Origin: CAZGCA01 sp964524145
GTDB lineage: Bacteria > Hydrogenedentota > CAZGCA01
DNA length: 34,236 bases
Assembly: GCA_964524145.1 (NCBI GenBank)
Contig: CAZGCA010000066.1
Span: forward strand, 1-34,236
Direction of reading: 5' to 3'
Below are positions 1-7,401 of this stretch, piece after piece. Below the pieces are notes generated by a model. The model was not told where the DNA came from. It searched no databases and saw only the letters and a program-made list of their open reading frames with translations. The translations under genes were made by a program, and so were the position numbers. Each line of letters begins with the position of its first letter. The stretch's first letter is position 1.

Positions 1-422
1 CACTCTGCTCAACTACTTCCAATATCCCTTCAATAATTATTGGGGGATGTCCTGAAAAGAATAGGGGTGGTCTTCTCTCTGCCCGACTCGGAGAATTAGA
101 GGCCGTTCACGCACGTTCCAGCACCGACCATCGAGAAGCTTAAGAGGACAAGCCGGCCCACCTTGTGGGCCGAAACAGAGACTGAGCCAACCCGCACACA
201 GGTGAAATGCCCCGATGCCGCGGGGCTTCCATCAAGGTCCACATGATCCTCCTGAGTTGGCGCCCTCTTGCTGTTTTGCACGTAGGGAGGTGCTTCGCGA
301 GCCGTGGCGCCCCAATAAGGCTTTCATCACCGGGCGTCTAGAGTGTATACTGAGAGTGGAGAAAATGCGTTGACCACGGGTCGCGGGCCGGATGGCGTAA
401 ACAGGCGGAAACAGCAGGTATC
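1..422. other. Left-edge non-coding region
   Basis: I see no convincing gene here; the open frames on the minus strand have no recognisable family features. A perfect 8-bp hairpin with a 3-nt loop lies at 154-172 (CGGCCCAC / GTGGGCCG). It has no T-run on either side, so it is at best a weak terminator for a gene left of the window. A possible sigma-70 promoter for the regulator at 423 has a -10 TATACT at 346-351 and a poor -35 TTTCAT at 322-327, 18 bp apart. Confidence 0.4.
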
Positions 423-1790
423 ATGAGTAGGCTTTCCGAGAAGGAAACAAGAGATGTCATTCTTGAGTCCATTGCCGATGGCGTTTTCACCGTTGACAGG
501 GAGTGGCGGATCACTACATTCAACGGAGCTGCCGAGAGGATCACCGGTGTACCGCGAGAGGAAGCCATTGGCCAGCGGTGTTGCGATGTCTTCCGGGCCA
601 GCATCTGCGAGAGCGCCTGCGCCTTGAGGGACACCCTGCAGACGGGCTCTCCCATCGTCAACAAGACCATCTACATCGTGAATACCAACGGGCAGCGCGT
701 CCCTATCAGTATCTCGACCGCTATCCTAAAAGATGACGACGGAGACGTGATCGGAGGCGTCGAGACATTTCGAGACCTTAGCACGGTGGAGGAACTACGC
801 AAGGAGTTGTACGAGAAATACACCTTCGCCGACATCATTGGCCGCAGTCACCAAATGCGGCAGCTTTTCGAACTGATACCGCAGATCGCTGAGAGCGACA
901 GTACGGTGTTGATTGAAGGCGCCAGCGGGACGGGCAAGGAGTTGTTCGCCCGCGCGATTCACAATCTTTCATCCCGGCGTGATCAGCGGTTTGTTGCCAT
1001 CAACTGTGGAGGGGTCCCCGATACGCTGGTGGAGTCGGAGCTGTTCGGGTACAAGGCGGGCGCGTTTACCGATGCCCGGCGCGACAAGCCGGGACGGTTC
1101 GTCCTGGCAGATGGCGGAACCATCTTCCTGGATGAGATTGGCGACATATCGCCGGCCATGCAAACCCGATTGCTCCGTGTGTTGCAGGAGGGAACGGTTG
1201 AGCCTCTGGGCTCCGTCGAGCTGGCAACTGTGGACGTGCGGGTGATCGCCGCCACCAACCAGGAACTCAGCAAGCTGGTTCGCCAAGGTAGCTTCCGGGA
1301 GGACCTCTACTATCGCATTAACGTGATCCGTTTGGAATTGCCTGCGCTGAGAGACCGGCGCGAAGATATCCTTCTGCTTATTGACCACTTTGTCGAGAAG
1401 CTGAATCGCCGTCAGAACAAAGAGATTCCAGGCGTCGAGGCGGAGGCGTTGGCGAGGTTGATGGAACATGATTATCCGGGAAACGTGCGCGAGTTGGAGA
1501 ACATCATCGAGCATGCTTTTGTCCTCTGCCAAGGCGGGCCAATTGAGGTCCGACATCTCCCGGCTTCGCTTCGCGGCACGGACGAACCCGGACCGCTTCA
1601 ACCTAAAGAAGGCGCCTCATTGAAAGCGTTGGAGAAGATGCATATCGCTGACGCCATCCGGCGACATCACGGAAACCGGACAGCGGCCGCTCAAGAGCTT
1701 GGGATCCACCCCAGCACCCTGTTTCGCAAGATCAAATCGCTCGGAATCGAGCTTCCCCGCAAGGACGGTCGTACCTGCACGCAGGGTTAG
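423..1790 (+). CDS. PAS-AAA+-Fis sigma-54-dependent transcriptional activator
   Basis: 455-aa enhancer-binding protein. An N-terminal PAS sensor (about 10-120) carries four cysteines (C53, C54, C62, C66) of a kind that could hold a metal, an Fe-S cluster or a redox switch. The AAA+ domain (about 135-365) has Walker A GASGTGKE (166-173), the sigma-54 contact loop as GAFTDA (213-218, versus the usual GAFTGA), Walker B FLDEIGD (235-241) and the GNVREL motif (353-358). A Fis-type helix-turn-helix lies at about 405-440. The -24/-12 promoter and direct repeats immediately downstream suggest that this protein switches on the next operon. In Desulfovibrio the orange-protein operons are likewise controlled by sigma-54 and a neighbouring cognate activator. 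The ligand is unknown. The ATG at 423 has only a weak ribosome-binding site. Confidence 0.93.
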   Translation: MSRLSEKETRDVILESIADGVFTVDREWRITTFNGAAERITGVPREEAIGQRCCDVFRASICESACALRDTLQTGSPIVNKTIYIVNTNGQRVPISISTAILKDDDGDVIGGVETFRDLSTVEELRKELYEKYTFADIIGRSHQMRQLFELIPQIAESDSTVLIEGASGTGKELFARAIHNLSSRRDQRFVAINCGGVPDTLVESELFGYKAGAFTDARRDKPGRFVLADGGTIFLDEIGDISPAMQTRLLRVLQEGTVEPLGSVELATVDVRVIAATNQELSKLVRQGSFREDLYYRINVIRLELPALRDRREDILLLIDHFVEKLNRRQNKEIPGVEAEALARLMEHDYPGNVRELENIIEHAFVLCQGGPIEVRHLPASLRGTDEPGPLQPKEGASLKALEKMHIADAIRRHHGNRTAAAQELGIHPSTLFRKIKSLGIELPRKDGRTCTQG

Positions 1791-1830
1791 TATCGCATTT
1801 TGCTATTGTGGCACCCGAGATAGTATCGCA
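1788..1830 (+). promoter_or_regulatory. Candidate activator-binding sites (direct repeats) upstream of the sigma-54 promoter
   Basis: The 10-mer TAGTATCGCA occurs at 1788-1797 and again at 1821-1830, starts exactly 33 bp apart (about three helical turns). Each copy is followed by similar sequence (TTTTGC and AATCGC). They lie about 100-140 bp upstream of the -24 element, the usual place for enhancer sites of sigma-54 activators. Binding by the protein encoded at 423-1790 is inferred. Confidence 0.45.
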
Positions 1831-1927
1831 AATCGCACGCCTCGGTCGGCAGAGACTCGCCCAAGACCGACCTGCAACTGCTTTTCCAACAATTACTTAC
1901 TGGTCTTTCCGGATCTTACCTTAGCTT

Positions 1928-1943
1928 TGGCACGAGTCTTGTT
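1928..1943 (+). promoter_or_regulatory. Sigma-54 (-24/-12) promoter
   Basis: TGGCAC (1928-1933), 5 bp, then TTGTT (1939-1943). The -24 box is perfect, and the GG-to-G spacing matches the TGGCAC-N5-TTGC consensus with one change (T for C) in the -12 box. The expected transcript start is near 1954, only about 5 nt before the ATG at 1959, so the first gene would have almost no leader and no Shine-Dalgarno sequence. Confidence 0.75.
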
Positions 1944-1958
1944 GTCTTTTGTCATGTT

Positions 1959-2363
1959 ATGAAAGTGGGAATACCGAAATGGGGCGAAAGGGTTTCACCG
2001 GTATTTGACGTTGCACGGTGTCTGTTGGTTGTCGACGTTGAAGACGGTGCGGAGATCGCTCGTCAGGAACACAGCGTTCAGGAAGAGGGACTGGTGCGCA
2101 GAGCGACGCGCGTGTCCGACCTCGGCGTGCGACTCCTCATTTGCGGGGCAATCTCGATGCCGCTTGAGCAGATGTTGACTTCGGCAGGGGTACAGGTGAT
2201 CCCTCACACGTGTGGACTGGTGGAAGCTGTGCTTCAGGCGTTCGTGTCGGGAACACTGGCGCAGCAGCAGCGGTTCTTGATGCCGGGTTGCTGTGGCCGG
2301 CGCGGGTATGGCCGCGGCGGCGGCGGGCGGCGCGGCCGCGGTTGGGCAGGTGGAAACAGGTGA
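1959..2363 (+). CDS. NifX/ORP-like dinitrogenase Fe-Mo cofactor domain protein with Gly/Arg-rich tail
   Basis: 134 aa. Residues 1 to about 105 form a NifX/NafY/orange-protein fold domain (PF02579 type), opening with the typical start MKVGIP and SPVFDVA. In this family the domain binds metal-sulfur clusters or cofactor precursors. The C-terminal tail (about 108-134) has a CC pair followed by Gly/Arg-rich sequence, which resembles the low-complexity tails of the DUF5320-like proteins downstream. It is the first gene after the sigma-54 promoter. The ATG lies about 5 nt after the predicted transcript start, so it may be translated from a leaderless mRNA. The start is supported by the conserved N-terminus. 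The bound metal cannot be told from sequence. Confidence 0.85.
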   Translation: MKVGIPKWGERVSPVFDVARCLLVVDVEDGAEIARQEHSVQEEGLVRRATRVSDLGVRLLICGAISMPLEQMLTSAGVQVIPHTCGLVEAVLQAFVSGTLAQQQRFLMPGCCGRRGYGRGGGGRRGRGWAGGNR

Positions 2364-2376
2364 AGGAGCGGGTAGT

Positions 2377-2739
2377 ATGAGAGTAGCCGTTACATCCCAG
2401 GGGCCGGATATGACCAGCGGGGTCGATCAACGGTTTGGGAGAGCCAAGTTTTTTGTTGTAGTAGATACCGATACCGGCGAGTCTGCAACCCACGACAACA
2501 AGCAGAATCTCAATGCGGTTCAGGGAGCTGGTATCCAGGCCGCTCGTAATGTTGTAGCACTGGATGTAGAGGCCGTAATCACGGGCAATGTCGGCCCGAA
2601 AGCGTTCTCGGTACTCACGGCAGCCAATATCAGCATCTATATTGGCGCCACAGGTTCGGTGAGGGACGCGGCCGAACAGCTCAAGGCCAACAAGCTTGAA
2701 GCGGCCGACAACGCGAACGTTGAAGGACATTGGATCTAA
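2377..2739 (+). CDS. NifX/ORP-like dinitrogenase Fe-Mo cofactor domain protein
   Basis: 120 aa, a single PF02579-type domain with the diagnostic DQRFGRAKFF near residue 25, a central AVITGNVGPKAF and a terminal GSVRDA segment. The start at ATG 2377 is chosen because it begins at the conserved MRVAVTS and has GAAGGAG about 8 nt upstream; a longer in-frame extension into the preceding gene is Ala/Gly-rich and not family-like. It follows the first NifX-like gene by 13 nt. Like small ORP/NifX proteins, it probably carries or delivers a metal-sulfur cluster. Confidence 0.9.
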   Translation: MRVAVTSQGPDMTSGVDQRFGRAKFFVVVDTDTGESATHDNKQNLNAVQGAGIQAARNVVALDVEAVITGNVGPKAFSVLTAANISIYIGATGSVRDAAEQLKANKLEAADNANVEGHWI

Positions 2740-2791
2740 GGAGATGGCGTGTTTTCGAACTCTCTGTCATAGGTAGAAGGAGGTGATCGCA

Positions 2792-3154
2792 ATGCCAAGA
2801 GGTGACGGAACAGGACCGATGGGGTTTGGCCCAATGACCGGTAGAGCAGCGGGCTATTGTGCAGGGTATTCTGTACCCGGGTACATGAACCCGATACCGG
2901 GCGGTGCGTTTCGAGGCATCGTTCCTGCGGCAGGGAATCCGTACGTCGGCTACGGCGCACCCGGCCCGTACGCTAGCCCTTACGGCTATGCCCCGGCGGC
3001 GAACAGTTATGCCCCGGCGGCGAACAGTTATGCCCCGGCGGCATACGGCTATGGTCCCGGCTACGGTTGGGGCTTTGGGCGCGGAGCTGGCTGGGGTAGA
3101 GGCTTCGGTTTTGGCCGAGGCCGGGGCCGCGGTTTTGGCCGCGGCTGGTGGTAG
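2792..3154 (+). CDS. DUF5320-like Gly/Tyr/Pro-rich small protein
   Basis: 120 aa. The N-terminus MPRGDGTGPMGFGPMTGR, with YCAGY just after, is the hallmark of the DUF5320 group of small proteins found beside NifX/ORP-type genes in anaerobes. The middle contains a YAPAANS heptapeptide repeat and the C-terminus is Gly/Arg/Phe/Trp-rich. The ATG at 2792 is chosen over an in-frame GTG at 2783 because that GTG lies inside an exceptionally strong ribosome-binding site, AAGGAGGTGATC, complementary to the whole anti-SD. The protein is probably abundant. It lacks the coiled-coil tail of its paralog at 3215. The function of the family is unknown. Confidence 0.8.
   Translation: MPRGDGTGPMGFGPMTGRAAGYCAGYSVPGYMNPIPGGAFRGIVPAAGNPYVGYGAPGPYASPYGYAPAANSYAPAANSYAPAAYGYGPGYGWGFGRGAGWGRGFGFGRGRGRGFGRGWW
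2987..3046 (+). repeat. 21-bp in-frame tandem repeat (YAPAANS units)
   Basis: The unit TATGCCCCGGCGGCGAACAG plus T is present at 2987-3007 and 3008-3028, identical at nucleotide level, with a partial third copy from 3029. Identity at wobble positions points to recent slippage. Confidence 0.85.
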
Positions 3155-3214
3155 TCGAGAGCAAACCCCAGTTGTTTTGAGAGTCAACATGAGCATGAGA
3201 AGGAGGTGAATGAA

Positions 3215-3619
3215 ATGCCAGGTGGAGATGGAACAGGACCCGGAGGAATGGGGCCGATGACCGGCAGAGCCGCCGGTTATTGTGCCGGCTATCCCGCGCC
3301 GGGGTTCATGAACCCGATACCAGGCCGAGGTTTTGGCGGTGGTTGGGGTCGTGGCTTCGGAGGCGGTGGTCGCGGACGGCGCAATATGTACTACGCGACC
3401 GGTCAGCCCGGTTGGGCGCGGTTCGGTGCGGCGGCACCTGCTTGGGGCGGCGTGACACCGTATGGCGCGGCGGCTTACCCGTACGCGAGCCCATACGCAG
3501 TTCAGCCGACCCGCGAACAGGAGGTTGAAGCCCTGAAAGGTCAGGCGGAGTACTTCGAGGACGCTCTTGACGGTATCAAGAAGCGCATCGAGGAACTGGA
3601 GGTAGAGTCCGGGAAGTAA
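3215..3619 (+). CDS. DUF5320-like small protein with coiled-coil tail
   Basis: 134 aa, a paralog of the protein at 2792. Both share MPxGDGTGP, GPMTGRAAGYCAGY and MNPIPG at the N-terminus. This copy continues with a Gly/Arg-rich stretch, an Ala/Tyr/Pro-rich stretch, and a charged helical tail (about 100-134, starting PTREQEVEALKGQAEYF) that should form a coiled coil. The same tail motif recurs in the proteins ending at 4364 and 5977. The ATG at 3215 has AGAAGGAGGTG 6 nt upstream; a GTG at 3206 overlaps that site and is rejected. Function unknown; likely a partner or carrier for the NifX-like proteins. Confidence 0.8.
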   Translation: MPGGDGTGPGGMGPMTGRAAGYCAGYPAPGFMNPIPGRGFGGGWGRGFGGGGRGRRNMYYATGQPGWARFGAAAPAWGGVTPYGAAAYPYASPYAVQPTREQEVEALKGQAEYFEDALDGIKKRIEELEVESGK

Positions 3620-3785
3620 CGTGCCGGGAGTTTCTAGGGCGAGGGATAGGGCCCTCCCTTGCCCCCCCGGCGCATCCGAGAAGACGTCACATCGAGCAGG
3701 CACCACGACGGACTTGAGCACAGACATGTCATCATGATATAGACGAAATACTGACGAACGAGTGTACGAAGGAGGAAGACAAGAA

Positions 3786-4364
3786 ATGAAGATTGCTGTG
3801 ACAGCAACTGAAGCCAACCTGGATGCGCAGGTCGATCCACGGTTTGGCCGGTGCGGGTACTTCCTGATCGTCGAGACTGACGATCTCAGTTTCGAGGCTG
3901 TCGAGAATCCCAACATTGCTCTGGGTGGTGGAGCAGGCATACAGTCTGCTCAACTGATTGCTGAGAAAGGTGTGGTGGCGATCTTGACGGGTAACTGCGG
4001 CCCGAATGCATACCATACGCTTTCGGCAGCAGGTCTCCAGATAGTAATAGGAGCCAGCGGCACCGTGCGTGACGTCGTTGACCAGTTCAAGTCGGGCGCG
4101 TTCGCCGCTGCTTCAGGCGCGAACGTCCAGAGCCATTTCGGTATGGGTACAACTCCGGGTATGGGCATGGGGCGAGGCATGGGTATGGGCCGTGGCATGG
4201 GTATGGGTCGAGGCATGGGGTCTGGAATGATGGCCGGGCCAACGGCTGCCAGCCAAAGCGCTGCACCGACCAAAGAACAAGAGCTTGAGATGCTGAAGAG
4301 CCAGGCTCAAGCCATGCAACAACAGATGGAGCAGATCATGGCCCGGATCAAGGAGCTCGAATAG
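3786..4364 (+). CDS. NifX/ORP-like domain fused to Gly-Met-rich linker and coiled-coil tail
   Basis: 192 aa. Residues 1 to about 118 are a NifX-like domain (MKIAVTATE, DPRFGRCGYFLIVE, ILTGNCGPNAYHT). Next comes three tandem GMGMGR units (about 125-142) and a tail (about 158-192) starting APTKEQELEMLKSQAQAM, the coiled coil also seen in the DUF5320-like proteins. It therefore joins on one chain the two families that are separate genes upstream, which argues that they interact. The M-x-M-rich linker could bind Cu(I); this is inference. Start ATG 3786 is preceded by GAAGGAGGAAG. The 166-nt gap before it has a G/C-rich imperfect hairpin near 3640-3668 but no T-run. Confidence 0.88.
   Translation: MKIAVTATEANLDAQVDPRFGRCGYFLIVETDDLSFEAVENPNIALGGGAGIQSAQLIAEKGVVAILTGNCGPNAYHTLSAAGLQIVIGASGTVRDVVDQFKSGAFAAASGANVQSHFGMGTTPGMGMGRGMGMGRGMGMGRGMGSGMMAGPTAASQSAAPTKEQELEMLKSQAQAMQQQMEQIMARIKELE
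4158..4211 (+). repeat. 18-bp in-frame tandem repeat (GMGMGR x3)
   Basis: Three 18-bp units at 4158-4175, 4176-4193 and 4194-4211 encode GMGMGR each, differing at a few wobble bases. A shorter version of the same motif (GRGMGMGRGQGRGR) occurs in the protein at 7402. Confidence 0.85.
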
Positions 4365-4419
4365 CACGTACGGCAGAGCTCGGTGCGGGTCGGAAGCCGA
4401 CCAACAGTTTGGCAGCGGA

Positions 4420-4878
4420 ATGGGACGGTGTGACGATAGGATGGGCGAGATGACGCCACAAGATGTCGGATTGCATGCGGAAGAGCTCTTTCGGTCCGGC
4501 TGGAATTGCGCTGAGTCAGTGCTGCTCGCAGGGGCAGAGGCTCTTGGCGAAGATGCTCCTGTATACCTGGCAACAGGGCTCGGCGGCGGGGTGGGACACA
4601 GCGGTAACGCGTGTGGCGCCGTGACCGGAGCGGTGCTCGCGCTCGGATTCACGTATGGCCGCCGCGGGCCGGATAAGCAGGCCAAAGAGCAAGCCTACAC
4701 TGTTTGTGGCAAGTTATGCGAGGATTTCTGCAACGAGTTTGGCTCGATGCAGTGCCGTGAACTGATTAGTCGCGAGACGGATCCGGTGGCACGTAAGGAA
4801 CTATGCTCGGCATTCGTGCGAAGAAGCGCCGAACTCGCTATGGAAAGCTCAGCACAAAGGATTATCGGTAGTGAGTAG
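4420..4878 (+). CDS. C_GCAxxG_C_C family redox protein
   Basis: 152 aa (142 if it starts at the ATG at 4450). It shows the family pattern: WNCAES (C30), GNACGAVTGAVLALG (C65) and then clustered cysteines C96, C100, C104 and C112, with C129 further on. Proteins of this family are small and often sit next to oxidoreductases or Fe-S genes; the cysteines may bind a metal or cluster, but the biochemical role is not settled. The start is uncertain: ATGs at 4420, 4441 and 4450 are all in frame and none has a strong ribosome-binding site. Its 3' end overlaps the next gene by 8 nt, suggesting coupled translation. Confidence 0.85.
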   Translation: MGRCDDRMGEMTPQDVGLHAEELFRSGWNCAESVLLAGAEALGEDAPVYLATGLGGGVGHSGNACGAVTGAVLALGFTYGRRGPDKQAKEQAYTVCGKLCEDFCNEFGSMQCRELISRETDPVARKELCSAFVRRSAELAMESSAQRIIGSE

Positions 4879-5680
4879 GATTGTTGCAGTTTCTGTCGTG
4901 ATATTCGCTGTTGCGGTCCTCATGGCCATGACGGGTCGTGGAGGCGGGAACTTCTACGTTCCTGTACTGATTGGTGCAGGCGCACCGATGCACGAGGCCG
5001 CGACGACCGCTCAGTTTGTTCTCGCATCAACCGCGGTTGCTGCGAGCCTGGTGTTTCAGAAATTCAAGGCGGTGGACTGGAAACTGGCACTCGTGATAGA
5101 TCCGCCCACGGATGTTATGGCATTTGTGGGTGGATACTATGCGCACAGGTTCGCGGGTGACACTCTCAAGCTGGTTTTTTGTGGTTTGCTCGTGTTGGCA
5201 GGCTTCTTCATGCTGCGACCTGCGAGGGAACGTGCCGCCGGAAGCGGGAAACGGTTCGGGCTATGGCAGCGCTCCTTCGGCGAGCACACCTACAGCGTGA
5301 ATCTTTGGTTGGCTCTGCCGATCACCGCAGCGACCGGTTTGGTGGCGGGCATGGTCGGCATATCAGGAGGCTCGTTCAAGGTGCCTCTCATGGTGTTGGC
5401 ATGCGGCGTCCCGATGAGGGTAGCAGTGGGCACGTCTTCGGTGATGGTTGCCGCGACCGCGTTGACGGGCTTCTCTGGGCATGCGTTGAGAGGGGATTTT
5501 AGCGCCGCGTGGGCGGTACCTGCAGCAGCCGTCGCAGTCGCAGGTGGACTGATCGGCGGCAGGATCTCGGTCAAGACGAAACCGGAGCGACTGAAACGGA
5601 TATTCGCTTATACTACATTTGCGGCAGCCGCGTTTATGGCGGTCAATGTAGTTCTAAGTTCTAACGGAATAACACGATGA
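4871..5680 (+). CDS. TauE/SafE family membrane permease
   Basis: 269 aa, polytopic, with about eight hydrophobic segments in two halves and the repeated glycine-rich signature of the family (MTGRGGGNFYVPVL near 20-33 and VGISGGSFKVPLMVLACGV near 162-180). TauE/SafE proteins move small sulfur-containing or organic anions such as sulfite or sulfoacetate across the membrane. In this operon a thio-anion or oxyanion (sulfite, thiosulfate, molybdate-like) is a reasonable but unproven substrate. Start is GTG 4871, overlapping the previous stop by 8 nt and matching the expected first helix. Confidence 0.88.
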   Translation: MSRIVAVSVVIFAVAVLMAMTGRGGGNFYVPVLIGAGAPMHEAATTAQFVLASTAVAASLVFQKFKAVDWKLALVIDPPTDVMAFVGGYYAHRFAGDTLKLVFCGLLVLAGFFMLRPARERAAGSGKRFGLWQRSFGEHTYSVNLWLALPITAATGLVAGMVGISGGSFKVPLMVLACGVPMRVAVGTSSVMVAATALTGFSGHALRGDFSAAWAVPAAAVAVAGGLIGGRISVKTKPERLKRIFAYTTFAAAAFMAVNVVLSSNGITR

Positions 5681-5773
5681 TCATGGTGATGGAGCGTGTT
5701 TCACCACATCACTCGAGAATGGATGAAAGACAAAGGATGAGTGTTTGGCTTGATTCAACGAGTGCAGTGAATC

Positions 5774-5977
5774 ATGAGTGGAAAAGGAGGTGACATCTCA
5801 TACCGCCAGGACAGAGACCAGGAACCGGTCGTCGTATGGGTGCGGGCCGGGGTAGAGGGCGGCCAAGGCGCTGCACCGACCAAATACCAGGAACTTGGGA
5901 TAATGAAGAGCCAGGCTCAATCCATACAACAACAGGTGGAGCAGATAGTGGCTCGTATTGAGGAGTTGGAAGGATAG
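5774..5977 (+). pseudogene. Decayed, chimeric DUF5320-like gene
   Basis: A perfect ribosome-binding site (AAGGAGGTGAC, 5784-5793) sits 6 nt before ATA at 5800, where the paralog at 7402 has ATG. From ATA the frame reads PPGQRPGTGRRMGAGRGRGR, a DUF5320-type N-terminus, but the coiled-coil tail (APTKYQELGIMKSQAQ) lies in another frame, the one open from an ATG at 5774. The 5' part matches the gene at 7402 and the 3' part (from about 5868) closely matches 4261-4364 at nucleotide level. It looks like a recombined copy that lost its start codon and suffered a frameshift. Alternatively the 67-aa frame from 5774 could be translated. Confidence 0.65.
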
Positions 5978-5992
5978 AGGAGAAGCATAATC

Positions 5993-7333
5993 ATGAAGGA
6001 AGCTGACGTAGTCGTTGTGGGAGGAAGTGCGGCAGGCATACCGGCTGCCACAACTGCGAGAAAACACTACCCTGAGAGGAGCGTCCTTCTGGTTCGCAAA
6101 GAGGAGCAGGTGCTGATCCCGTGCGGGATACCCTACATTTTCGGCACCGTGGGAAGTGCTAGCAAGAACCTCATCCCTGATGATGTGCTCGAAAAGAACG
6201 GGATCGAGTTTCTCGTTGATGAGGTAACCGACATAGATCGCCAGAAACGGGAGATCACGACCGCATCTGGAGAAGAGATTGGTTACGACAAACTCGTCCT
6301 TGCCACCGGATCCCTGCCGATAGTACCTCCGATCCCCGGTTTTGACAAGGAGAACGTTTTTGTTGTCAATAAGAGCGTCCCGTATCTGCAAGGTCTGATG
6401 GGCGCGCTCGATGGTGCCTCTGATTTGGTGGTTATCGGCGGTGGCTATATCGGTGTTGAGTTTGCTGCGGAGTGCCGCAAGAACAGGGACGTCAACGTCA
6501 CGCTCGTGGAATTGCTTCCTCACTGTCTGATGCTTGGCTATGACCAGGAGATCTGCTCGGTTGTGGATCATGAGGTTGCCGCGTGCGGTGTTAACGTGTT
6601 CACCGGCGAGAAGGTCGAGGAAATCGTGGGCGACGAGAAGGTCGAAACGGTCAGGCTCGCAAGCGGCAAGGAGCTGAAGACAGACGTGGTGATCATTGGG
6701 ATAGGGGCGGCCGCAAACACGAAGCTGGCAAAGAAAGCCGGTCTGGACCTGGATGCCGCTGGCGGCATTAAGGTAGACCGCGCGATGAAGACGAGCGACG
6801 AAAACATCTTTGCGTGTGGCGACTGTGCCGGGAAGTTTTCTTTCTTCACTGGAAAGCCGAGCAATATTCGGCTGGCCTCAATAGCGGCCGCGGAAGCGAG
6901 AATAGCGGGCGCCAACTTGTTCGAGTCGAGAAGGCAAAACGTCGGCGCGATAGGAGTCTATGCCGTGCCTTTGGGAGACACAGTATTTGCCTGTGCGGGA
7001 CTTACTGACAAGGACGCCCAGAAGAATGGGTATGAGACGGTGGTTGGAGAAGCAGAGTCGCCCAACCGCCATCCCGGCTGTATGCCCGGCGCGGCGGCGC
7101 TGAAGGTGAAGCTTGTGTTTGACAAGGCGACAAGCGTCCTCCTTGGCGGGCAGGTGGTCGGTGGCGAGAGCGCTGGTGAGCTTGTTAACGTGATCAGCGC
7201 GTGCATACAACAAAAGATGACTGCAGAAGACATTGCTGTGTTTCAGATGGGTACACATCCTGCGCTGACAGCGTCGCCCATCGCGTACCAGCTTGTCAAT
7301 GCAGCAGAAACGGCGGCTGGCGCGATGATGTGA
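5993..7333 (+). CDS. FAD-dependent CoA-disulfide reductase / NADH oxidase-like oxidoreductase
   Basis: 446 aa, pyridine nucleotide-disulfide oxidoreductase superfamily. The FAD-binding GGSAAG motif is at 10-15, the NAD(P)-binding GGGYIG at 149-154 and the second FAD motif FACGDCA at 273-279; the dimerisation domain covers about 315-446. A single redox cysteine C44 (LIPCGIPY) is placed like the catalytic Cys of CoA-disulfide reductases, NADH oxidases and NADH-dependent polysulfide/persulfide reductases (Npsr). Such enzymes reduce CoA disulfide, CoA persulfide or polysulfide. In a cluster-assembly operon, a sulfur-handling role is attractive. There is no rhodanese domain. ATG 5993 has GAGGAGAA upstream. 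Confidence 0.9.
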   Translation: MKEADVVVVGGSAAGIPAATTARKHYPERSVLLVRKEEQVLIPCGIPYIFGTVGSASKNLIPDDVLEKNGIEFLVDEVTDIDRQKREITTASGEEIGYDKLVLATGSLPIVPPIPGFDKENVFVVNKSVPYLQGLMGALDGASDLVVIGGGYIGVEFAAECRKNRDVNVTLVELLPHCLMLGYDQEICSVVDHEVAACGVNVFTGEKVEEIVGDEKVETVRLASGKELKTDVVIIGIGAAANTKLAKKAGLDLDAAGGIKVDRAMKTSDENIFACGDCAGKFSFFTGKPSNIRLASIAAAEARIAGANLFESRRQNVGAIGVYAVPLGDTVFACAGLTDKDAQKNGYETVVGEAESPNRHPGCMPGAAALKVKLVFDKATSVLLGGQVVGGESAGELVNVISACIQQKMTAEDIAVFQMGTHPALTASPIAYQLVNAAETAAGAMM

Positions 7334-7401
7334 GGCATCCAACAAGGCTGTCTGAACTCATCGGTTGCAGCTAGTCGCCGGAGATATGGAGGTGACAAGT
7401 A

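Noticed and set aside
154..172. Perfect hairpin as an intrinsic terminator.
   Set aside because: No T-run follows on either strand, so it is only noted in the region description.
1809..1824. Second TGGCAC upstream of the first NifX-like gene as another sigma-54 promoter.
   Set aside because: The expected -12 position reads ATAGT, with no TTGC-like element.
2681..3940. Long (about 419-codon) open frame on the minus strand opposite the NifX-like and DUF5320-like genes.
   Set aside because: It is antisense to well-supported genes and arises from Gly/Ala-rich, high-GC codons; no domain is visible.
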